Position numbers and translations under genes: made by a program | Notes under the pieces: model-generated | The model's database searches: none | What the model was told of the DNA's origin: nothing | What the model saw: the letters and a program-made list of their open reading frames with translations, nothing else | NCBI GenBank assembly: GCA_026874595.1 | Contig: CM049313.1 | Coordinates: 59,169,159 to 59,233,158, forward strand | Reading direction: 5' to 3' | DNA from: Sipunculus nudus | Lineage: Eukaryota; Annelida; Sipuncula; Golfingiida; Sipunculidae | DNA: 64,000 bases | Shown here: in pieces, positions 11,802 through 24,356 of the stretch | Layout: each line of letters starts with the position of its first letter | How positions within the stretch are numbered: the first letter of the stretch is position 1

Positions 11802-14800
11802 CTGAAAATAAAGGTACAAGCAAACAAACTGTAGAAATAACTTCTAAGAAAATCTTTAATATACAAATCAAGCATTGGGTAGATGTATGAATAGAATTTG
11901 AAATTAAGTGGGAAATGCTGAAGATGTTTAAATCAAAGAGATTTCAGATTCATGTTAAACTGAAAACATTAAGGATTATTTATGGACATTATGAGGGAAA
12001 AATTTTAATCTTACTAGCATCAAACAGTTATAAAGCCTTCACAATGACACTGGCCTACATAAAAAAGCTAAATATCAATCTGAAATAGTCCAAACTGGTG
12101 TGAACTTGAAAAAATGGTAAGCCCCAGGTAGTTTTCAATAACTTTTTTTCCTGTATTACACATACCTCTATCCTAAATACGCAACTTCCTTTAATTTCAT
12201 AGCGAGGGAGGCCATCTAAATTCTAGCTCTTTCTGTATGGTCAAATACTTCTCTTCCTGATTGACTCTACATTTCACAGTGTATTAGGTGATGGTTTTTA
12301 ACCTCCTTCAAGCAGATAGGCAATTCCCGTAAAAGAAAAAGTTTAACTTGATTTTACCTATTGCTTTCATGGCCTCATCAGGGTCTGAAAAGCGGATGAC
12401 TCCGACACCTTTTGATTTCCCATCCTCCATCTGAATTTCAGCATAGCGCACCTCGCCAAATCTATTGAAATTTTCACGAAGGTCTTTCCATGTGGCAGCA
12501 TATGGCAACTGAAAGGTGGATATACCATTAAATAATTTAACTGATTACGAAATTGCAGAAGGCATAATCCTTTCTCAAAACCTTACCTGGACACCAAACA
12601 CTTCACCATGTCAGTTACTTTTGACAATAACATCTAATGTCACATACAAATATTGAAATTCTGCTGAAATGAAGTATTCATCTATCCATTGCATCCTAAA
12701 TCAAATCATCAAATAACTAGAAAATCACTCAGACAGCGTAGACCTCTGCTAAGGCAGCTCATTACCCAAATATTGCATTGTCAGAAAAGCAGCATTTTTC
12801 ATTCCAAAAATTCCTCGAGCCATATGGTAATGCTGATAACCCCAAAAATTTAATAAATTGTTCATTGCAGAACTATCCTGATTATTTGCCCAAACTCTGT
12901 TGTAAACTTTTTGAGAAAAATTGCTAACAGACAAAATAACAATCCAACGCTAGCAAAAACATAACTTCCTTTGCGTAGGTAATAATTCTGATAAATCAAA
13001 ACCAGGCTTGGGGTGGCATACATATACCTGGATACTTGATTCAGAGTACATGTACTTGATTCAGAGTAAACTTAATCAATTCAGAGTAAACGTGCCTTAT
13101 GTATCTGTACCTGATACCATGTATTCCAGGTATGGTGTATGAAGATAGGAATGGACAGGTTGACTTAAATAAAGATGGTATATATGCCATTATGCTCAGT
13201 TTGAAGGTCTTTGAACTGCAAAAATCTTCTTCACCTGTACCAAGGAACAGTACTTGTTCCAACTACAAAAGCCCTGCAAGTGGATCTGTACCTGACCATC
13301 TTGCAAGCACCTGTACCAGGGTACTGCCACTTGTGCCAGCAAAACCCTCATTAAAACCAATGTGTGAAAGAACAAACCTGGACTTACATTTTTCACCATG
13401 ATGGAGCAGCCTTCTTGGCCCTTCCTAGGGGCAGCCATGGGTTTGTAGTACGAACGCTCCCCTCTAGACTGGGAGCTCATGCTGGTACCCATGGACAGGC
13501 CAGAGCCCTGGAAGCCTGACATGCTGCCAAGGCTGTTATCGAGTCCCGAGGACATGCTGCTGCTCAGGTTATTGCTGCCCATCATACTGGTGCCCATTCC
13601 GCTGCCCATTCCGCTGCCCATCGTGTTCATTGATCCAAGACCCATGCTGCTGCTGGCCCCCATGCTGCCTCCCATGGCCATGTCGCTCATACCCCCTCCC
13701 ATGCCCATACCAGAGCCCATGCTTGTGCTCTGCATGCCCGCCAGGCCCATAGTGTTACCAGACATCTGGTTACCCATCATGCCTCCCATGCCAGTGCCCA
13801 TGCCCCCGCTGCCCATGCCAGTGCCGCCCATAGAGCTGCCCCCCATGGTGCCCATGTTGCTGGACCCCATGCCCATTCCTCCTCCCCCCATGCTTCCCAT
13901 GCTGCTGCTGCCTGAACTCATGACATCTGAAAATGTAAAAAAAGTAACATATACTAGTGGCAGGAGTTAGGTATAAAATCATGTTCAATAATAGGAAGAA
14001 ATCAATTGACGACCAATGATAGATTATTTATTGATTATTTTATTAACATTTTGCACTACTGTGAACTGGCTATATGGAAAAAAAAACTTTAATACTGACC
14101 AAGTGAACTGTCTAACTTGTACATGATACTGGATGGTCACAACCAGATTGTTGACACTTGTACACTGCACAAGTTCAGGTTTTAATATTGTTCACAACTT
14201 CTTATATATTTTTTTTCAGGTTAATATGGCTTCTGTGAATGGGAATACATTATAGTTTGTGATCAATTATGCAAACTTTAACCAATTCAATTGATTGTGA
14301 AAGCAAACAACCAATAATAAATGCAACTGAATATTAAGCACAACACTAATACATATTGGTAATAGAAAATACATTGATGTACAATTTCAATATCAGAAAT
14401 AAGTCAGCACACCAGCTGCAGACATCGCATTTAACACAACAGGCATTTACATATACAAGTTATTATAATGATGACACAGACATGTATGATTCTGTAACAT
14501 AAAAATACAATGTACAGCAAACAGAGCCCGTTTAGCACCTCCGCAAAATCACCAAACTTTGACATACACTTAATTTGATAAGGATATGGCTCATGACCTG
14601 ATATATTTTCAAGGTCTAAAGATTGGTTGTATCAGAGTTTAACTGTAGACCAACCATATGGAAGCCATAAGAAATAATATGAATCATACAAGGGCATTTT
14701 ACAAAATATAAATAGTTAATCTACGAAAAATCATAGGATATACATGTACTTTCTATCATCGCCACCATTATACACATAAATTCAAAACAAAAAATATTTT

Positions 14801-17800
14801 GTTTTCAAATGACATCAGTAACCATTACTCTTGGGTGTGGATTTGTAGTGTTTAAGCTGGTTTTATGTTTTTATAAAGTAACTAACATTAGAGTTCCTAA
14901 TGTAACTACCAAAACTCAAAAGAAGTATTTGCCATGTTTTAAAACAAAATTTGTCAAGATAGGGTATAAATGATGGCAGTGCTTCCAATAATTATTCCTG
15001 AAGCACTTCAGCATCCATTAAACCTGTCAATTTATGGAGAAATTGCTTACCAAATTGTTTAACATTCTGAAGTGGTGCTCCACCAGCCCCAAGTCCCAAT
15101 CCAATTGACTTTAAGCCACCTGAAAGACAAAGAAACCTTGAAATACCCATAGTAATACCTAATGAGCTTTAAAGGGACCTACATATCAATAAATAATTTT
15201 GTATCCTGTTGTATTACCTTCTAGATAAAGTATATTATAAAATCTAGACTTTAAAAATGAAAATGACTGATTTTAGGAATTATTTAGGTGTTTTAATAAT
15301 TTTCAATTTTCCACATTTAATTTTTTCCAAAGGCTATTGATATTCTCTTTACTAGAGGGCAATAGCAAGCAATATATATTTAAGGTCCCCTTGAAATTAA
15401 TCATTAAGGTTTATGATTTATTTTTCTATTTATTTCATGCTGATTTTATAGATATATACTATAACACAAACCTATATTCAAGGCAGCCGGCAGTAGTGAT
15501 ATATTAAGAATGAGTTATGCCAAAAGATAAATTTATATACAATAGAACCCGAAAATTGTGACCACCCCACAATTACAACCACTTTTCTTGGTCCAGAATA
15601 TATGATCCAGGTAACTTAGAATTACACAAATACAACCACCCCCAAATTTATGACCACTTTGGTCAGTCCTCAAGGTGGTCCTAATTGTGAGGATCAACTG
15701 TACATAATATTAATGATTCCTCAAAATATCATCTGGTGCTGCCAGCAGACAGATGTGATATATAATATTGAAGTTTAAGCAAAACATCACTTACTTGGAA
15801 GTTTGTCTGGAATGGCCTGCATGCCACTGTCTCCAAGTTTGTCCATTCTCACAGACATTGCTCTGTCGTACAGGATTTGTCCATTGAACATGGCTGAGTT
15901 CAAAGGTTAAGAAAATGTTAAATGCAGCATGATAAACAAATAATCACAAAAGAAGGATTCTTCCACTGCACAACCGCCAGTGACAGTCAAGTTATGTATC
16001 TGGTGCTGCCACCTGTGACTGATATAGCACATTAAATGCTTTGTCTGATAAATCTGCCCCTCCCATTTCTCCAATAAATTCACCTGAATAACAAGGTTAC
16101 AAATAATCTTTGCAGTAAAATCTATGATGTTCATAACTATCCATGTTGTTGAGGACCTTTTCATCAATAACATACAAAAAGGTTATTTTACATAAGGAAC
16201 TATCTCTCACTTCTACAAATGGATAGATGTGATATTTAAATTTGTCTTTTGCTAGTTATCAAAATCAGAGTTTGCTTTTGACCCTCATAAAACCTTTTTT
16301 ACCCAACAAAGTGGGTAAACCTGGATTACAATTACTTCTTTACCAAGGGTTTTGCCCATTTCATTACCAAAGCAATTGCTCCATGTTCATTTGTTTTTAT
16401 GAAACAGGACCAAAGCCAAGTTTTTTTCTGATAAGTAGGCAGGAGTTATACACTCATTCTGTGAATGTTAGTAGCATGCCAAGTGGCTCTGACCAAGTCA
16501 TCCCTGTCTACAGGAAGCTATTTACCACTGTTTGCCCCATCAACCATACTATCCATCAACCAAAAATCCATACTAAAAATTCAAGTGTGAGGAAAGGATA
16601 CAGATAGCTTGGACGGCTTCAACTGGGTGATCAAATCTAATGATTCCCATCCCCCGGGACTTCCCCTCTCGGTCCACCTTCAGCTCAGCATCAACGATGT
16701 TTCCAGCCATCTTGAAGATGTCACGCAGCTTTCTTTCAGACACTTTGTAGTCCAGCTTTAAGATAAAACAATGATATCTTACTTTTTACCTAAAGTATCC
16801 ATCACATAAGACCATAACTGTAAATACCTCTCCATAACTTACATATGAGGAAGGCTTTATCATAAATGATACTTTTTTTACCCTGTTAATGACTGTGAAG
16901 TCTTAAAAGGTTTCAAGTTTTCTGTACATCAGACAAGGAATAAATCTGAAGTCCTTGCAAATTAAAGAACTGTGACAAAATCCATGTGTTGGCATTTGGC
17001 ACCAGTCTGTTTAGCCGCTCATCAGTGCATTCAGTCTATAAACACAATATCATGCAGCTATTTTCTTATTAACATGACACGCCTTTACATGAGATGAGAA
17101 TGGCATTTCATTTTGTATCTATAAACAAGGTTAACAATAATCCATAATTGGTGTATTCCATTGCACACAATGAGGAAATGAAATTTACTGATTTTTGTTT
17201 GAGCTTTAACAACCAGGAAACATTCTTACAATCATGGTTGATTACTCAATGAAATGAGAGTTATTCTGTTAATAAGCCCTTCAAGTCTGCACTCACATTA
17301 GCTACAAAGACCTGGTTTGTGACTGGTCCATCAATACCAAGCTGGTTGAGGAGCTGAGGACTGACACCACCCATATTGCTGCTGCTGCTACTCATCTGGT
17401 TCATGCTACTCATGCTACTCATACCAGAAGCTCCGCCTCCCATGTAGCCCATGTCACCACCCATGCCCATATTTGGCATGCTTCCCATGAGGCCTGAGCT
17501 GCCGCCACCACCACCAAGGTTGCCTCCCATGCCTCCTCCCATGCCGCCTCCCATGCCGCCACCCATGCCTGAACCACTTCCTCCCATTTTTGTCCTCTGC
17601 ATCTGACGCTCATGGCGCATACGGTCCTTCAATGTCTCCTGTATAAGACAAGTATTTTCAATACTAGATCAACATCACATTTTTTAAATTACATAAGGCA
17701 CATTACAATAAGTGCAGTGAAGAATCTATACTATGTTTACTTGGTTGATAAGGATGAGTAAATAGTGAATTGAGTATATGTGCAAAAATGAGCCCAAGGA

Positions 17801-20502
17801 GAGTATTTTTCTGTTTGTTCAAAGATTTTATACCAGAGGGCAGCAGTGATGGCACACAACCTGCTCAGAAGTTTGCAAAATATTTGCATACTTGTGTAAA
17901 TACAGTTTTGGTGCATGGAGGATTTTTATAGTACAAAATACATGACAATAACATGTTATGAGAGACATCAAACCCCCAACCATGTAATTCTCATGTGATT
18001 TTGCTGTGAAGGTCTACACACCTATTATGATTCAATAAGCCAACAACCTGTCACCTTCAGTACCACCCTCATCTTATGATCAATAGCTCTTGTATAAAGA
18101 AACAGCCTTTACAATGGGACAGAATAGTGTGAATTAATTTTCTGTATGGTGATCCAAGCCAATAACAAAATTTAAACAAGGGACCCATGGGTCACCATGT
18201 TCAGCTAAGTTGACCTTGAAGGTAAAAATCTAAAATAATATCAAATGGAGATAACATGTGTGAGGAAGAGGTAATATAGGCCATGGTTGGTTTATATGAT
18301 TGGTTTTTATTGATGAGCAAGAAATTGTTGCAAATATTATTTTGTGACCTGACCATGTGTTTCCTAATGCTGAAACTGAAGCATGTGAGCATGTGACTTC
18401 TAGTCAGCTGAGCTAAAAAATGTGCTGAGAACCTATGAATAAATTTACTGACAGAAAATCGATGGTAAAGAATAATATCCCTAACCACCTCGAAGAGGTT
18501 AAATACTGGGCTAAGGCTGCATTCCACCTTTCGGTGACATGGTGGAAAATGGCGTTCAACAAGTGGTCACACTTTTCAACCTTCACCTTAATCTACAGCT
18601 TTCGGGATCCAGGGAGCAAATAATAAAAATATTGATTTTACTAATTAACATAATTGTTTTAATGACAAACAAACTTGAACAAATTGAACAGTTTCTGTTT
18701 TGTTACAAGAACAACCAAGACATCCAGTCAGTGGGCCTTTTGTTGGGTACCGAACGATTACAAGTTATTTGAACTATTTTACATCTGGTGATCATCTTAA
18801 GTCCCAGAGGTAATGAAAGCAGCACGACTAATATGCCTATAAAACGAAGGAAAAAACATACAGGGGTTGGTGAGGATTCATTATCATTACATCCTATAGT
18901 ATTTTTAAACCAAACTGCTATCAACTCACCTCTCTGACAATGATCTTTCTTGTTTTTATCTCAAATCTGTTCATCTCCTCTATAGCTTTGTCTGCCAGTT
19001 CTTTGGTTCTGAATTCAATAACTCTGTAAAGGTAAAGTCATAGAAAGTTAAGTCGAAATTTGCAGTACAGATTTTTTCAAAGATGTTTTTTAACAGACAA
19101 ACTACTTAACTGTAAAAGGTATACTTCAGATATTGCTATTTAGAGCAATTACAGGTAACCTGATATTTTCAGATGAAATCATCTGGCCTATTTTTTTCAC
19201 ATTCTTCAATCAAATTACATTATAAAGATATATATCTATCACAGTGAGGGACCCCTAGGTCACCTCAGATGTTACTAGAAGCCTGACTCACTAGCCATGG
19301 CACTACCATTGTCTTCTGAGAGAGGTTACTAACCACCATAGAATATTAGTGAACTTCCCCTCTAATGGAAAATCACATGTACAGGTCAACAGCAAACAAG
19401 ACATCATTCCCCCCACCTGACTAGCAGTATACCCTTTAAAGTTTTACACTGTCTTATTTTTATGTGCATCTGACAAAAATGTATGTAAGCTTCATGTGAA
19501 AAAGAGAAAAATAAGGACACACCATCAGTAAGGAAGCGTTTTAGGCAGGTCACCTGTAATGCCCTTTTACCAATGAAAGCCTTCATGAGATGTTTCAAAA
19601 TTTTTCCTAAGTCAGAGCTTTGAAATTTAACAGTAAGTACTCAAGATGGGAATTTATCTACAGAGAGCTTTTGAAGACCTTTAGACCTTTCAACTAGAAG
19701 CCAGGGGAACACTCTGAGGGTAACCGCACTCTCATTCACATATTACAGGATTTACACATGAAAACACAGAAAAGTTAATCCCATACAAACTAACATCAGA
19801 CACGGCTGAAAATGGGACAGGTCAGAAATTTAAAAGCAAGTTTTAGAAGTAGAATAGTGTACAACAGCTGCTGAATATAGATTTAAAATAACAAGTCCTT
19901 ACCCTGTGCCGGTAGACTGCCCATCCACTTCATACATCTCAACATAAGTCACCTCACCAACTGGAAAAATACAGACATTATCTAATCCATAACACCCATG
20001 AACTCCATACATGATCATACAATATTTCTTTTTTAATACAAATATTTGAATACAAAAATGGTTTCAAAAGAGACCCAACAGGATTTCAATTTTTAATTTA
20101 CAGTGGTACACAGTAAAATCAAGAAATGATAAGAAAATATCTATATAATAAAGAATATGTATATCCACTTTGAAAAGGAAGATCTTTTCCGCATGTTCGA
20201 CATACTCCAACCCATGAAAATTGCATCCCTATCTTTTGATGACTATTTTCAACATGCTGTGTATTTTCAAATGATACCCTCAATTATACTCTTTTTCAGT
20301 GTCCATACCTTTCTCTCTGAATAAATCTTTGATATCTTGCCACCTCATCTCATATGGAATATTGCTTATGTAAACCCTGCGCATATTGTCACGGCGCCCT
20401 CGGTCACCGTTGCGGTCTCCACGATCAGAGTGTCTGTCTCGGTCACGATCACGGCCCCCATCACGCTTCCTTCTGATTGGTGACCTGGAGCGATCCCTCT
20501 GT
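11743..20502 (-). CDS. hnrnpm: hnRNP M / MYEF2-like protein, 3 RRMs (gene, 10 exons seen, 5' end missing)
   Basis: Ten exons on the minus strand join in phase to 585 residues plus stop: 20309-20502, 19903-19960, 18930-19023, 17297-17638, 16602-16755, 15795-15893, 15051-15119, 13388-13926, 12358-12508, 11743-11801. Every intron is GT-AG. RRM1 (exons 1-3) has RNP2 VYISNI. RRM2 (exons 4-6) has VFVANLDYKV and KSRGMGIIRF. RRM3 (exons 8-10) has IMVKNLPYAATWK and KSKGVGVIRF and ends ...LVVRLYS. RRM2 and RRM3 with this spacing and wording match the hnRNP M family, nuclear RNA-binding splicing regulators. The linkers are Met/Gly/Ser-rich, where vertebrate hnRNP M has its Met-Arg-Gly repeats. An Arg/Asp-rich segment precedes RRM1. 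The first visible exon starts with an acceptor, so the start codon lies upstream and was not identified. Orthology to hnRNP M rather than MYEF2 is by general resemblance; an invertebrate may have one gene for both. Confidence 0.93.
12358..12508 (-). CDS. hnrnpm: hnRNP M-like exon i: RRM3 core
   Basis: A 151-bp exon with acceptor CACCTTTCAG and donor GTAAAA. It encodes LPYAATWKDLRENFNRFGEV and RYAEIQMEDGKSKGVGVIRF, then SDPDEAMKAI. This is the strongest family match of the gene: LP...TWK.L...FN..G.V.YA.I.ME.GKSKG.GV..F. Confidence 0.95.
13034..13093. repeat. Three-copy 20-bp tandem repeat in intron
   Basis: Units ACTTGATTCAGAGTACATGT, ACTTGATTCAGAGTAAACTT and AATCAATTCAGAGTAAACGT follow head to tail in the intron between exons h and i. 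Confidence 0.8.
13388..13926 (-). CDS. hnrnpm: hnRNP M-like exon h: Met/Gly/Ser low-complexity region, RRM3 start
   Basis: A 539-bp exon with acceptor CATTTTCAG and donor GTAAGT. About 150 residues are built from GMGS, NMGT and SSMG-type words with regularly spaced methionines (for example MGSGMGSGMGTSMMGSN). Then come SQSRGERSYYKPMAAPRKG and CSIMVKN, the first strand of RRM3. The region replaces the Met-rich repeats of vertebrate hnRNP M. The sequence is markedly GC-richer than its surroundings. Confidence 0.92.
15051..15119 (-). CDS. hnrnpm: hnRNP M-like exon g: Gly-rich linker
   Basis: A 69-bp exon with acceptor GTCTTTCAG and donor GTAAGC. It encodes SGLKSIGLGLGAGGAPLQNV, equivalent to the short G.GG.G.GLG..G segment after RRM2 in hnRNP M. 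Confidence 0.88.
15540..15700. mobile_element. 161-bp pogo/Tigger-like MITE in intron
   Basis: The inverted ends of about 26 bp are CAATAGAACCC...TTGTGACCACC at the left and the complement of CAGTTGATCC...AATTAGGACCACC at the right. The element is flanked by TA on both sides (15538-15539, 15701-15702). TA target sites and the CAGTTGANCC-type start are usual for pogo-group Tc1/mariner MITEs. It lies in the intron between exons f and g of the hnRNP M gene. The family assignment is from general knowledge, not a search. Confidence 0.6.
15795..15893 (-). CDS. hnrnpm: hnRNP M-like exon f: RRM2 end
   Basis: A 99-bp exon with acceptor TTGAACTCAG and donor GTAAGT. It encodes SMFNGQILYDRAMSVRMDK followed by LGDSGMQAIPDKLP, corresponding to the MFNGQ...DR.M.V.MD...LP end of hnRNP M RRM2. 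Confidence 0.93.
16602..16755 (-). CDS. hnrnpm: hnRNP M-like exon e: RRM2 core
   Basis: A 154-bp exon with acceptor TTATCTTAAAG and donor GTATCC. It encodes LDYKVSERKLRDIFKMAG, NIVDAELKVDREGKSRGMG and IIRFDHPVEAVQAI. RNP1 is well kept. The FKMAG(N/G)(I/V)V..A.L.D wording is close to hnRNP M RRM2. Confidence 0.95.
17297..17638 (-). CDS. hnrnpm: hnRNP M-like exon d: Met/Gly-rich linker, RRM2 start
   Basis: A 342-bp exon (114 codons) with acceptor CTTATACAG and donor GTGAGT. It begins ETLKDRMRHERQMQ and passes into a low-complexity GGGMGGGMGG tract with MSSMSSMNQ, then GIDGPVTNQVFVAN, where RRM2 begins. The Gly/Met-rich composition is the molluscan-style linker between RRM1 and RRM2. An alternative reading frame in the tract is a low-complexity artefact. 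Confidence 0.92.
18394..18420 (+). repeat. Isolated 3' tail of the repeat seen at 1208-1236
   Basis: TGACTTCTAGTCAGCTGAGC followed by TAAAAAA matches the A-rich end of the first repeat with one difference in 27 bases. It is probably a short truncated insertion of the same family in the intron between exons c and d. Confidence 0.55.
18930..19023 (-). CDS. hnrnpm: hnRNP M-like exon c: RRM1 end
   Basis: A 94-bp exon with acceptor CCTTTACAG and donor GTGAGT. It encodes the end of RNP1 (VIEFRTKELADKAIEEMN) and the last strand (RKIIVRE). It leaves in phase 0. Confidence 0.9.
19903..19960 (-). CDS. hnrnpm: hnRNP M-like exon b: RRM1 middle
   Basis: A 58-bp exon with acceptor TATTTTTCCAG and donor GTAAGG. 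It encodes VGEVTYVEMYEVDGQSTGTG, the beta2-beta3 part of RRM1. The RNP1 motif is degenerate (STGTGVIEF across the next junction), as expected for a non-canonical RRM1. Confidence 0.9.
20309..20502 (-). CDS. hnrnpm: hnRNP M-like exon a: RD-rich segment and start of RRM1
   Basis: The acceptor is TTTGTCCTTGCAG and the donor GTATGG. Translation opens with an Arg/Asp repeat (RDRSRSP, GGRDRDRDRHSDRGDRNGD) and then the RRM1 start RRVYISNIPYEMRWQDIKDLF, matching the hnRNP M pattern of a conserved Trp after the first beta strand. It enters with one base that completes a codon from a missing upstream exon. The RD-rich tract may alternatively belong to a variable first-exon tail. Confidence 0.9.
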
Positions 20503-23500
20503 CTGCAAGGACAAAAAAGACAACATTATCCCAGAGTCAAAAAAATGACGGATAACCTCTTTCACATTAAATTAAACAGGATGATGCTGTATCACATTAA
20601 TGAGAAGAAATTAATTTTAAGTAATTTTCAAACGCAAAGCATAAAGCCTTGGAAAGAACAAATGTAAGCAAGTTGTCTCAGTAAGTAAGCAAGTTCCCTA
20701 ATTTTCTATATCTTATAAGTCTGATCTGGTATTCCCCACTCCTTTGCCCACTTAACCTTAGAAATAACATCAATTGGTCAATTTATTCATCCCATGCACT
20801 GCGGGAGGGTATTTAACTTTTGTGGGACACCCGAGAAATGTTTGGGACCAGTACTTTTGACCTATTAGATGTCCAACAGACCAACAGGCTTAAAATATTT
20901 CTGGCCCTGGCGTCCCTTCTAGAGAAAAAAAAAATTAAATGAAATCTAATCAATAACTAGCAAAAAGAACAATGTAACTTGTAAAGGCCTGTAGCCACAT
21001 CAGGGAGGAGAGTGGATGACTGGAGTTGCATGGGGAATTCCCCACTTCTTTCCTGTGTATAAATGTTCAATTTGAGACCTGAAAATGGGGTTTCATTTTG
21101 CTACATGAATGTTCATTTGATCAGTGAAATATGGTTCTGAATTTTTATCTATTGTTTTGACAGACAGTGCTCATGCATGATTGTCACCATGTGTGCAAGC
21201 ATTCAGACATCCTGCTCCAAAAATACACTGCAGCCCTACCAAAAAAAGGTGCCCTATATCAATTTTTTTTTTATCTTTCACTGTGACACAAATATTTGCA
21301 CAACTATGAAATATTCATAAAAAAATTTGTACTAAAAATCAAATAAAAATATTCTGGTGTTTAATCTTTTCAGCATGCTTATATTATTCCCGTACTGCAA
21401 TTTCAATAAAATACTATGACACACATTTATATGCCAAAATATGCCATTAATTTTGAATGTATGCCTTAATATTGTGCCCCAGTTTTACTTTAAACGTACA
21501 CTGATCGACCACACCACTTCCATTGAAACATATATGGCAGTGGCAAACAGAGGGAGAGTTACATTTTTCTTTTATTTGCTTCAATTGCTAACATCAATTT
21601 TGGTCAAAATGCTTTTATTTTTTTTTATCTGAAGTTTACTGCCTAAGTAAGAACTGTCAAAGGTAAAGGATTAATTCTAAAGGTCCTCAACATTCACAGA
21701 CCTACCTCTGACGAAACATCCATTTTGAAGCTCAAAAGTGACACCACTATATACATAACCAATTCCTGAATATCAGGATTGGCACAATCTTCCCAGAGGG
21801 AAGGGAAGGGAAAGGAAGAAATACTTTCTTCCCCCACCCCCTTTCTTCCTAGGGAAGAAATGTTTTTACAACCTTTTATTTGTAAAGTATGTGTAAAGTA
21901 TGAAAAGGTGTGACTGTGTGGCTGACTGGGGTATTATTTAGTTGAGCAATTTAGATGAACTCAACTTAATCCACACAGTGCTAAGGGTGGAATGTGCTTA
22001 GCATTGTCTTAAGTTGAGTGTTAAAGGTCATCTCAACTGGACTATACACACTCCAGGGTTGTTTTGTACAGTAGGTTAGCTTTCAATGGGTAAATATACT
22101 TTGAATTAAATTAAATTATTACTTCAGATTAAATTTGTTTGGTTAAGAAGATGCATACATGAATTTTTTTACTGTTGAGTAAATTATTTACAAATTTATT
22201 TGTCCAGTAATGAGCAGATCTAACATGCCCATACAAAAGACTGGGGTCTCCCTAAATTGTCTACTCCAGAAATCTTGACATACACTTCATATTCCTTAAT
22301 TGCCTACCACACTAATTTACTAGAAGCTTGTTATGTCTGCAGGCATCTATTATTACTCTATCACCTTAATTATTATTTTTATTTCCAAAGATCAAAGCTA
22401 AGGATCAAATGTTATACACTTCAATCTTCTAGGTTTTGTCATGTATAATTTAGCATTATAAACATGTGTAAGTCCATTCAGCTATGAAATATTACCAAAG
22501 TTTAAGGTTGTGAGCAGTTTAATTTTTACTGACACTAACTGTTTAATTCATAATTATGTTTAACATATTTACATATACATACCACATGAAGGTACAGTCT
22601 AGCGTAAGACATTGTTGAAAACAACTGAGTATCAACCGATAACTGTTGGACCATATTCAGTAAGATTATGGAACAAATCCCTAATCAGCGAGTAGATATT
22701 TGGGGACATAACCCATTATTTAGCCAAAAACTTGCAGCAGACATTTCGGGCATTAACCCAAAACACTAATGAAACACAAAATGTGTCTGTCTTAATGAGT
22801 GAGGCATAGTGTCTGTGTTACTGTTCTCAAATTAACAGTTCTATTTATTTATCAAATCTGATAAAATTTCAGTCTAATTCAATGTTTAAATAATGAATTA
22901 CAATATTTAAATAAGGAATACTTTTATTTCATTGTTCAGTGATTCTCTATAACATGTGTAAATAATTAAAATACAAGTTTGTGGAACATGTCATTAATTT
23001 CTTCCCAAACTTCCTTCTCTTCCCAGAAACTTTCCCTACTTCCCGAAAAAATTTCCCTAACCTACCTGGGAAGGGAAGAAATACTTATCTTCCCTTAAAA
23101 AAATCCCTATCCTACTGAGTATATCTATGCAATATTGTATCATAATTATGTGAGAAGGTTAAAATAGCCTCAGGTGGGCAGTTCAGTTCTAGAGCATATA
23201 TCTCGCTCGGTGGGCTTGCAAGATTTTTGTCAGCAAAATACCAGGGTCTATTTTTATGCTATGTTGTTCATCCACTGCCTTTTTGGAAATGTCCCAGTAT
23301 TACCAGAAAAGTTTCAAAGTTTCCTCAATTGATAATAAATGCTTTCAATGTTTTTGCTTGGACTTTGATTGGTTTCAAGTTTCCATAAGCACATTTTCCA
23401 GACAAACATGTTTCACAAGTGAATCCTGTGCCTCTAGATTTTAGCTCTGCTCTGTGGTTGGAGTATTCACAGTCAGTTTTCCAAACCAATCAGGTTCCAA

Positions 23501-24260
23501 TCTTTGCAGGACCCTTAACATGACAACAGGTTATTTACTAGGCAATGGTTTAACTCAATAATAAATGACATTCTAGTACTCCTCTTTCCTAGAAAGACTT
23601 AACTAGTTCAATAACTGCTTGGCTATTATTGACTTTCCCGAAAGTGTGTTGATTAATTATTAAACTGAATCATTTAAAAACAATTATGGATGCTTGTGGA
23701 AAGAAGTTAAAGGACCTGTTAGAGATATACAAAAAAAATAGTATAAACAGCATCAAAACAGAACCTTTAGCTGCCAACAAGTTTACTATAGTTGCTGGTG
23801 GACTTATGGTTATATGAGGATAACTAATGCACATGTAAGACTATTTACAGGCCCGAGGGGGTTAATATTTTAGGTACAAGTGTATGGCAGATTTTCATAT
23901 ATATAGACTGCAGGGTCCTCCACTAGACTAGCCAATAGTGTGCGCCACCTCAAGGCCTCCCTTTAATGTTACCCTCCACTCTTTCTGCCCCTGCCAGTCG
24001 TAAAATGACCAAATTTGTCACAGGTAGCAAAGACTGACCTTTCCTTCGGATTGCCTGGAGATATTAACCCCCCTCCTGCTGAATTAATTTTTCCTTATAT
24101 GTGCTGTATACTGAATTGTTTGCAGTTTTTTGCCTTAGAAGGAGTGCTAAATGGATGCTTTATTTGCAGCATCTGTATGTACTCTTTTTTGGTCCCATTG
24201 GTCAATACCTGTAGTATTGTATACCAGACTGAATGAAGAATGCTAAAGTGAGAAATTTTA
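20503..24260. other. Probable 5' intron/flank of the hnRNP M gene
   Basis: No further hnRNP M coding exon could be recognised. Two purine/pyrimidine blocks with GGGAAGGGAA...GAAATACTT and TCTTCCC recur in direct orientation at about 21798-21830 and 23068-23094. The rest is AT-rich with nothing recognised. Confidence 0.4.
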
Positions 24261-24266
24261 GGATAT

Positions 24267-24356
<90 letters not shown>

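Noticed and set aside
13479-13970. Plus-strand Pro/Met/Leu-rich open frame of 163 codons
   Set aside because: It is the antisense shadow of the Met/Gly-rich hnRNP M exon h; low-complexity coding sequence opens the other frames.
17419-17613. Trp/Ala-rich minus-strand frame overlapping exon d
   Set aside because: Alternate frame of the GGGM repeat; the RRM-continuous frame with proper splice sites is the real one.
23160-23225. tRNA-like SINE head (TGGGCAGTTCAGTTCTAGAG...)
   Set aside because: A-box resemblance is too weak and no B-box follows at a suitable distance.
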